A stretch of 8,074 nt of DNA, from positions 1 to 8,074 of the forward strand of contig JACRMD010000201.1 of the NCBI GenBank assembly GCA_016215085.1, given 5' to 3'. Below the pieces are notes generated by a model, which was not told the DNA's origin, did no database searches, and saw only the letters and a list, made by a program, of their open reading frames with translations. The DNA comes from Solirubrobacterales bacterium (GTDB taxonomy: Bacteria; Actinomycetota; Thermoleophilia; Solirubrobacterales; Solirubrobacteraceae). The translations under genes were made by a program, and so were the position numbers. Numbering within the stretch: the first letter of the stretch is position 1; every line of letters begins with the position of its first letter. Below are positions 5,834-8,074 of this stretch, piece after piece.

Positions 5834-6888
5834 TGCTGGACTCCTTTGCGACGACGAAGGTGTGCTGCGGGTCCCAGGTGAGCTGCACCTCGGTCCCCGG
5901 ACCGAACGACGAGGGCTGGACCCCGTCGCGATTCGGTGCGAACACGGTGAGCTCCTCCCCACCGTGCGCGCGGATGACGTACTGGATCGAGACGCCCAGG
6001 AACGAGGCGACCGAGATCGTGCCCCGCAGGACGTTGTGGCCGTTGGTCGCGGCGCCCATCGGCAGCAGCTCGACCTTCTCCGGCCGCACGCCGACGCGCA
6101 CCGCGTCGGCGTCGTCGGCGGCGAAGCAGGCCGACGGCACGCGCAGCCGGGCGCCGTCGTGGGTCTCCACGTCCGTGTACTCGCCGGCGTGGCCCACGGC
6201 CTTGGCGTCGATGAGGTTCGACACGCCGAGGAAGTTCGCCACGAACTCGGTCCGCGGGCCTTCGTAGAGATCGGTGGCCGAGCCCGCCTGCTCGATGCGA
6301 CCGTGGTTCATCACGGCGATCGTGTCGGCCATGCTCATGGCCTCCTCCTGGTCGTGCGTCACGTGCACGAACGTGATGCCGACGTCCCGCTGGATGCGCT
6401 TGAGCTCGACCTGCAGCTGCTTGCGCAGCCGCAGGTCCAGGGCGCCCAGCGGCTCGTCGAGCAGCAGCGCCCGGGGCCGGTTGACCAGCGCCCGCGCCAG
6501 CGCCACGCGCTGCTGCTGGCCGCCGGAGAGCTGGTTGGGCTTGCGCTTGCCGTAGCCGCCGAGCTGCACCATCTCCAGCGCCTCGCCGACGCGCTGGGTC
6601 ACCTCGGCCTTGGAGACCTTCTTGCGCTCCAGGCCGAACGCCACGTTCTTCGCCGCAGTCATATGCGGGAACATGGCATAAGACTGGAACATCATGTTCG
6701 CCGGCCGCTCGTAGGGGGGGATGTCGGCCATGTCCTCCCCGTCAATCGAGATCGACCCGCTGGTCGGCGCCCATCGCGAAGAACGAGCCGCGCGGGATGC
6801 TCAGCGTGAGGCGGTCGACGGCGACGGTGTCGCCGAACCGCTTCGTGACCTCCTCGAGGTGGATGTCGGGCGCACCCGACTCCGTCAC
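5826..6888 (-). pseudogene. potA: ABC transporter ATPase, PotA type, broken: Walker A region missing with frameshift
   Basis: This should be the cytoplasmic ATPase of the importer. It starts at GTG 6888-6886 (a GTGA overlap with the mmsA stop), and its first 39 codons read as a normal ATPase N-terminus (IHLEEVTKRFGDTVAVDRL, then SIPRGSFFAM). At about 6772-6768 the frame is lost and a TGA follows at 6744-6742. From 6770 another frame resumes with APTSGSISIDGEDMADIPP and continues intact to TGA 5828-5826. It has the Q-loop QSYAMFPHM, signature LSGGQ (6530-6516), Walker B LLLDEP with D-E at 6458-6453, the switch His in VTHDQEEA, and a C-terminal TOBE-like region. The missing piece corresponds to LGPSGCGKTT and the following helix of E. 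coli PotA: about 19 residues, about 56 bases. Restoring it would give about 372 residues, normal for the family. Without the P-loop lysine it cannot hydrolyse ATP. True mutation and assembly loss are both possible. Confidence 0.88.
5841..5847 (-). promoter_or_regulatory. Shine-Dalgarno of potD
   Basis: AAAGGAG lies seven bases before ATG 5833, inside the last codons of potA. It is the best ribosome-binding site in the window and decides the potD start over the longer open frame. A strong site for the binding protein fits the usual need for more receptor than permease. Confidence 0.8.
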
Positions 6889-8074
6889 TGCCACCTTGCC
6901 GTGACCACCTTCTTGCGGGTGTAGAACTCGACCGCGTCGCGGCCGTTGGCATGGAGGTCCCCGTCGAAGGAGTCCTTCCAGCCCGCGAACGGGAACCACG
7001 CGACCGGGGCCGCGACGCCCACGTTGACGCCGATCATCCCGGCCTGCACGCCGTAGCGGAAGGCGCGGGCGGCGGCGCCCGAGGTCGTGAAGATCACCGC
7101 GGCGTTGCCGTAGCGGCTCTGGTTGACGAGCTCCAGCGCGCCGTCGAGGTCGGGCGCGCGCACGAGCGTGAGCACCGGGCCGAACAGCTCCTCGCGCACG
7201 GCGCGCGAGTCGGGCGCCGCGCCGTCGAGGATCGTCGGGCCGAGCTCGGCGCCGCCGGCGCCTCCGTCGCGCCGGCCGTCGAGCACGAGCTCCGCGCCCT
7301 CGGCCACGGCCGCCTCGACCTCGCCCTCCACGCGCTCGCGCGCGGCCGGGGAGACGAGCGGGCAGACGTCCACGCCGTCGCCGTCGCCGGGGCCGACGGT
7401 CAGGCCGCGCGCAGCGGCGACCAGGCGGTCGCGGGCCGCGTCCTGCTCGTCGGGCGTGCCGACGAGCACGGCGACAGAGCCGGCCAGGCAGCGCTGGCCG
7501 GCGGCGCCGAAGGCCGAGGCCATGACGCCCTTGGCGAGCACGCCGGGGTCGGCGTCGGGCATGCAGACCATCGCGTTCTTCGCGCCGCCCAGCGCCTGCA
7601 CGCGCTTGCCGTAGGCGGCGCCGCGCTCGGCGATGTAGCGGGCGGTGCGGGCGCTGCCGACGAACGAGATCGCGTCGACCTCGGGGTGCTCGAGCAGCGC
7701 GTTGACCGCGTCGTGGGCGCCGTGGACGAGGTTGACCACGCCGGGCGGCAACTCGTCGATGCCCGCGATCAGCTCGGCGATCCGCTGCGAGGGCAGCGGG
7801 TCCTGCTCGGAGGGCTTGAGGACGAACGTGTTGCCCGCGGCGATCGCGTAGGGCAGGAACCACAGCGGGATCATCGCCGGGAAGTTGAAGGGGGTGATCG
7901 CCGCGACGACGCCGACGGGCTGGCGCACCAGCTCGACGTCGACCCCGCGCGCCACGCCCTCGAGGTTCTCGCCCTTGAGCAGGTGCGGCATCCCGGTGGC
8001 GGCCTCGACGGACTCGATGCCGCGGCCGACCTCGCCGCGCGCGTCGTCGAGCGTCTTGCCCATGTCGAGGGTGA
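6885..8074 (-). CDS. mmsA: CoA-acylating (methyl)malonate-semialdehyde dehydrogenase, C-terminal four fifths (cut by right window edge)
   Basis: The 395 visible residues belong to the NAD- and CoA-dependent aldehyde dehydrogenases that turn methylmalonate or malonate semialdehyde into propionyl- or acetyl-CoA in the cytosol. Marks of this subfamily are GRGIESVEAATGMPHLLKG near the visible start, RQPVGVVAAITPFNFPAM, FVLKPSE, the GGAKNAM segment (classical aldehyde dehydrogenases have ELGGK-type sequence here), the nucleophile in AAGQRCLAG (Cys codon 7490-7488), EELFGPV, and the ending PFAGWKDSFDGDLHANGRDAVEFYTRKKVV. About 100 N-terminal residues lie off the right edge. The ATG at 8065-8063 is internal: the frame runs on to the edge and the homologous region (TLDMGKTLDDARGEV) continues upstream. 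The stop overlaps the potA start by four bases. Beside an amine importer, a beta-alanine/malonate-semialdehyde role seems more likely than valine or inositol breakdown, but that is inference. Confidence 0.92.
   Translation of the reverse strand, partial: TLDMGKTLDDARGEVGRGIESVEAATGMPHLLKGENLEGVARGVDVELVRQPVGVVAAITPFNFPAMIPLWFLPYAIAAGNTFVLKPSEQDPLPSQRIAELIAGIDELPPGVVNLVHGAHDAVNALLEHPEVDAISFVGSARTARYIAERGAAYGKRVQALGGAKNAMVCMPDADPGVLAKGVMASAFGAAGQRCLAGSVAVLVGTPDEQDAARDRLVAAARGLTVGPGDGDGVDVCPLVSPAARERVEGEVEAAVAEGAELVLDGRRDGGAGGAELGPTILDGAAPDSRAVREELFGPVLTLVRAPDLDGALELVNQSRYGNAAVIFTTSGAAARAFRYGVQAGMIGVNVGVAAPVAWFPFAGWKDSFDGDLHANGRDAVEFYTRKKVVTARWQ
6891..6897 (-). promoter_or_regulatory. Shine-Dalgarno-like site of potA inside the end of mmsA
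   Basis: AAGGTGG ends two bases before GTG 6888, with its AAGG core five bases away. It lies in the last codons of mmsA (the KVVTARWQ end), and the potA GTG overlaps the mmsA TGA. This supports GTG 6888 as the potA start and coupling between the enzyme and the transporter. Confidence 0.55.

Noticed and set aside
5834..5962. Upstream extension of potD to an ATG at 5962
   Set aside because: The extra residues overlap the conserved end of potA and precede no signal peptide. ATG 5833 has a strong Shine-Dalgarno and leads into the Tat/lipobox signal.
6742..6780. Programmed ribosomal frameshift explaining the potA frame change
   Set aside because: There is no slippery heptamer, and a frameshift would not recover the P-loop, because the bases that encode it are absent in all frames.
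4703..6809. Long plus-strand open frames opposite potD and potA
   Set aside because: Translations are Leu/Val/Arg/Asp-rich without recognisable domains, while the minus strand encodes clear conserved proteins over the same bases.
1..8074. tRNA/rRNA genes, CRISPR arrays, insertion sequences, attachment sites
   Set aside because: I saw no repeat arrays, transposase-like proteins, terminal inverted repeats or RNA-gene-like stretches; nearly every base belongs to one of seven genes.

Overview
The window is very GC-rich, almost wholly coding, and uses GTG starts freely (five of the six starts inside it). Together with the gene content this suggests a high-GC actinobacterium. A Thermoleophilia/Solirubrobacterales-type soil organism is plausible, but that is a guess from style and gene order, not from a marker gene.

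Layout. (1) Bases 1-340, minus strand: the N-terminal third of a glutamate formimidoyltransferase (histidine/folate one-carbon metabolism), cut by the left edge. (2) Bases 341-410: a 70-base gap between divergent genes. (3) Bases 411-2891, plus strand: a membrane-anchored cyclic-di-GMP enzyme with the order TM - extracytoplasmic sensor - TM - GGDEF - EAL - C-terminal GAF. The GGDEF, I-site and EAL catalytic residues are all present. (4) Bases 2888-8074, minus strand: a tightly packed operon read right to left. It holds a CoA-acylating (methyl)malonate-semialdehyde dehydrogenase (mmsA, cut by the right edge), then an ABC importer of the spermidine/putrescine class in the order ATPase (potA) - binding lipoprotein (potD) - permease (potB) - permease (potC). 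Every junction in this operon is a 4-8 base overlap or a 7-base gap, so translation is probably coupled throughout.

How the genes fit together (inference). The importer would bring in a polyamine or related amine. Breakdown of such compounds through beta-alanine gives malonate semialdehyde, which enzymes of the MmsA family convert to acetyl-CoA. Uptake and the last catabolic step would then be made from one transcript. The c-di-GMP gene runs convergently into the operon and shares a CTAG palindrome with potC as stop codon; it is probably a separate unit.

Main anomaly. potA is broken. The reading frame shifts near base 6770, exactly where the Walker A P-loop should be, and about 19 residues including the ATP-binding lysine are absent (about 56 bases, 3n+2). 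Everything on either side is well conserved. Either the importer has very recently lost its motor in this strain, or the assembly has dropped a GC-rich segment. I see no previously undescribed system, RNA gene, CRISPR array or mobile element here.
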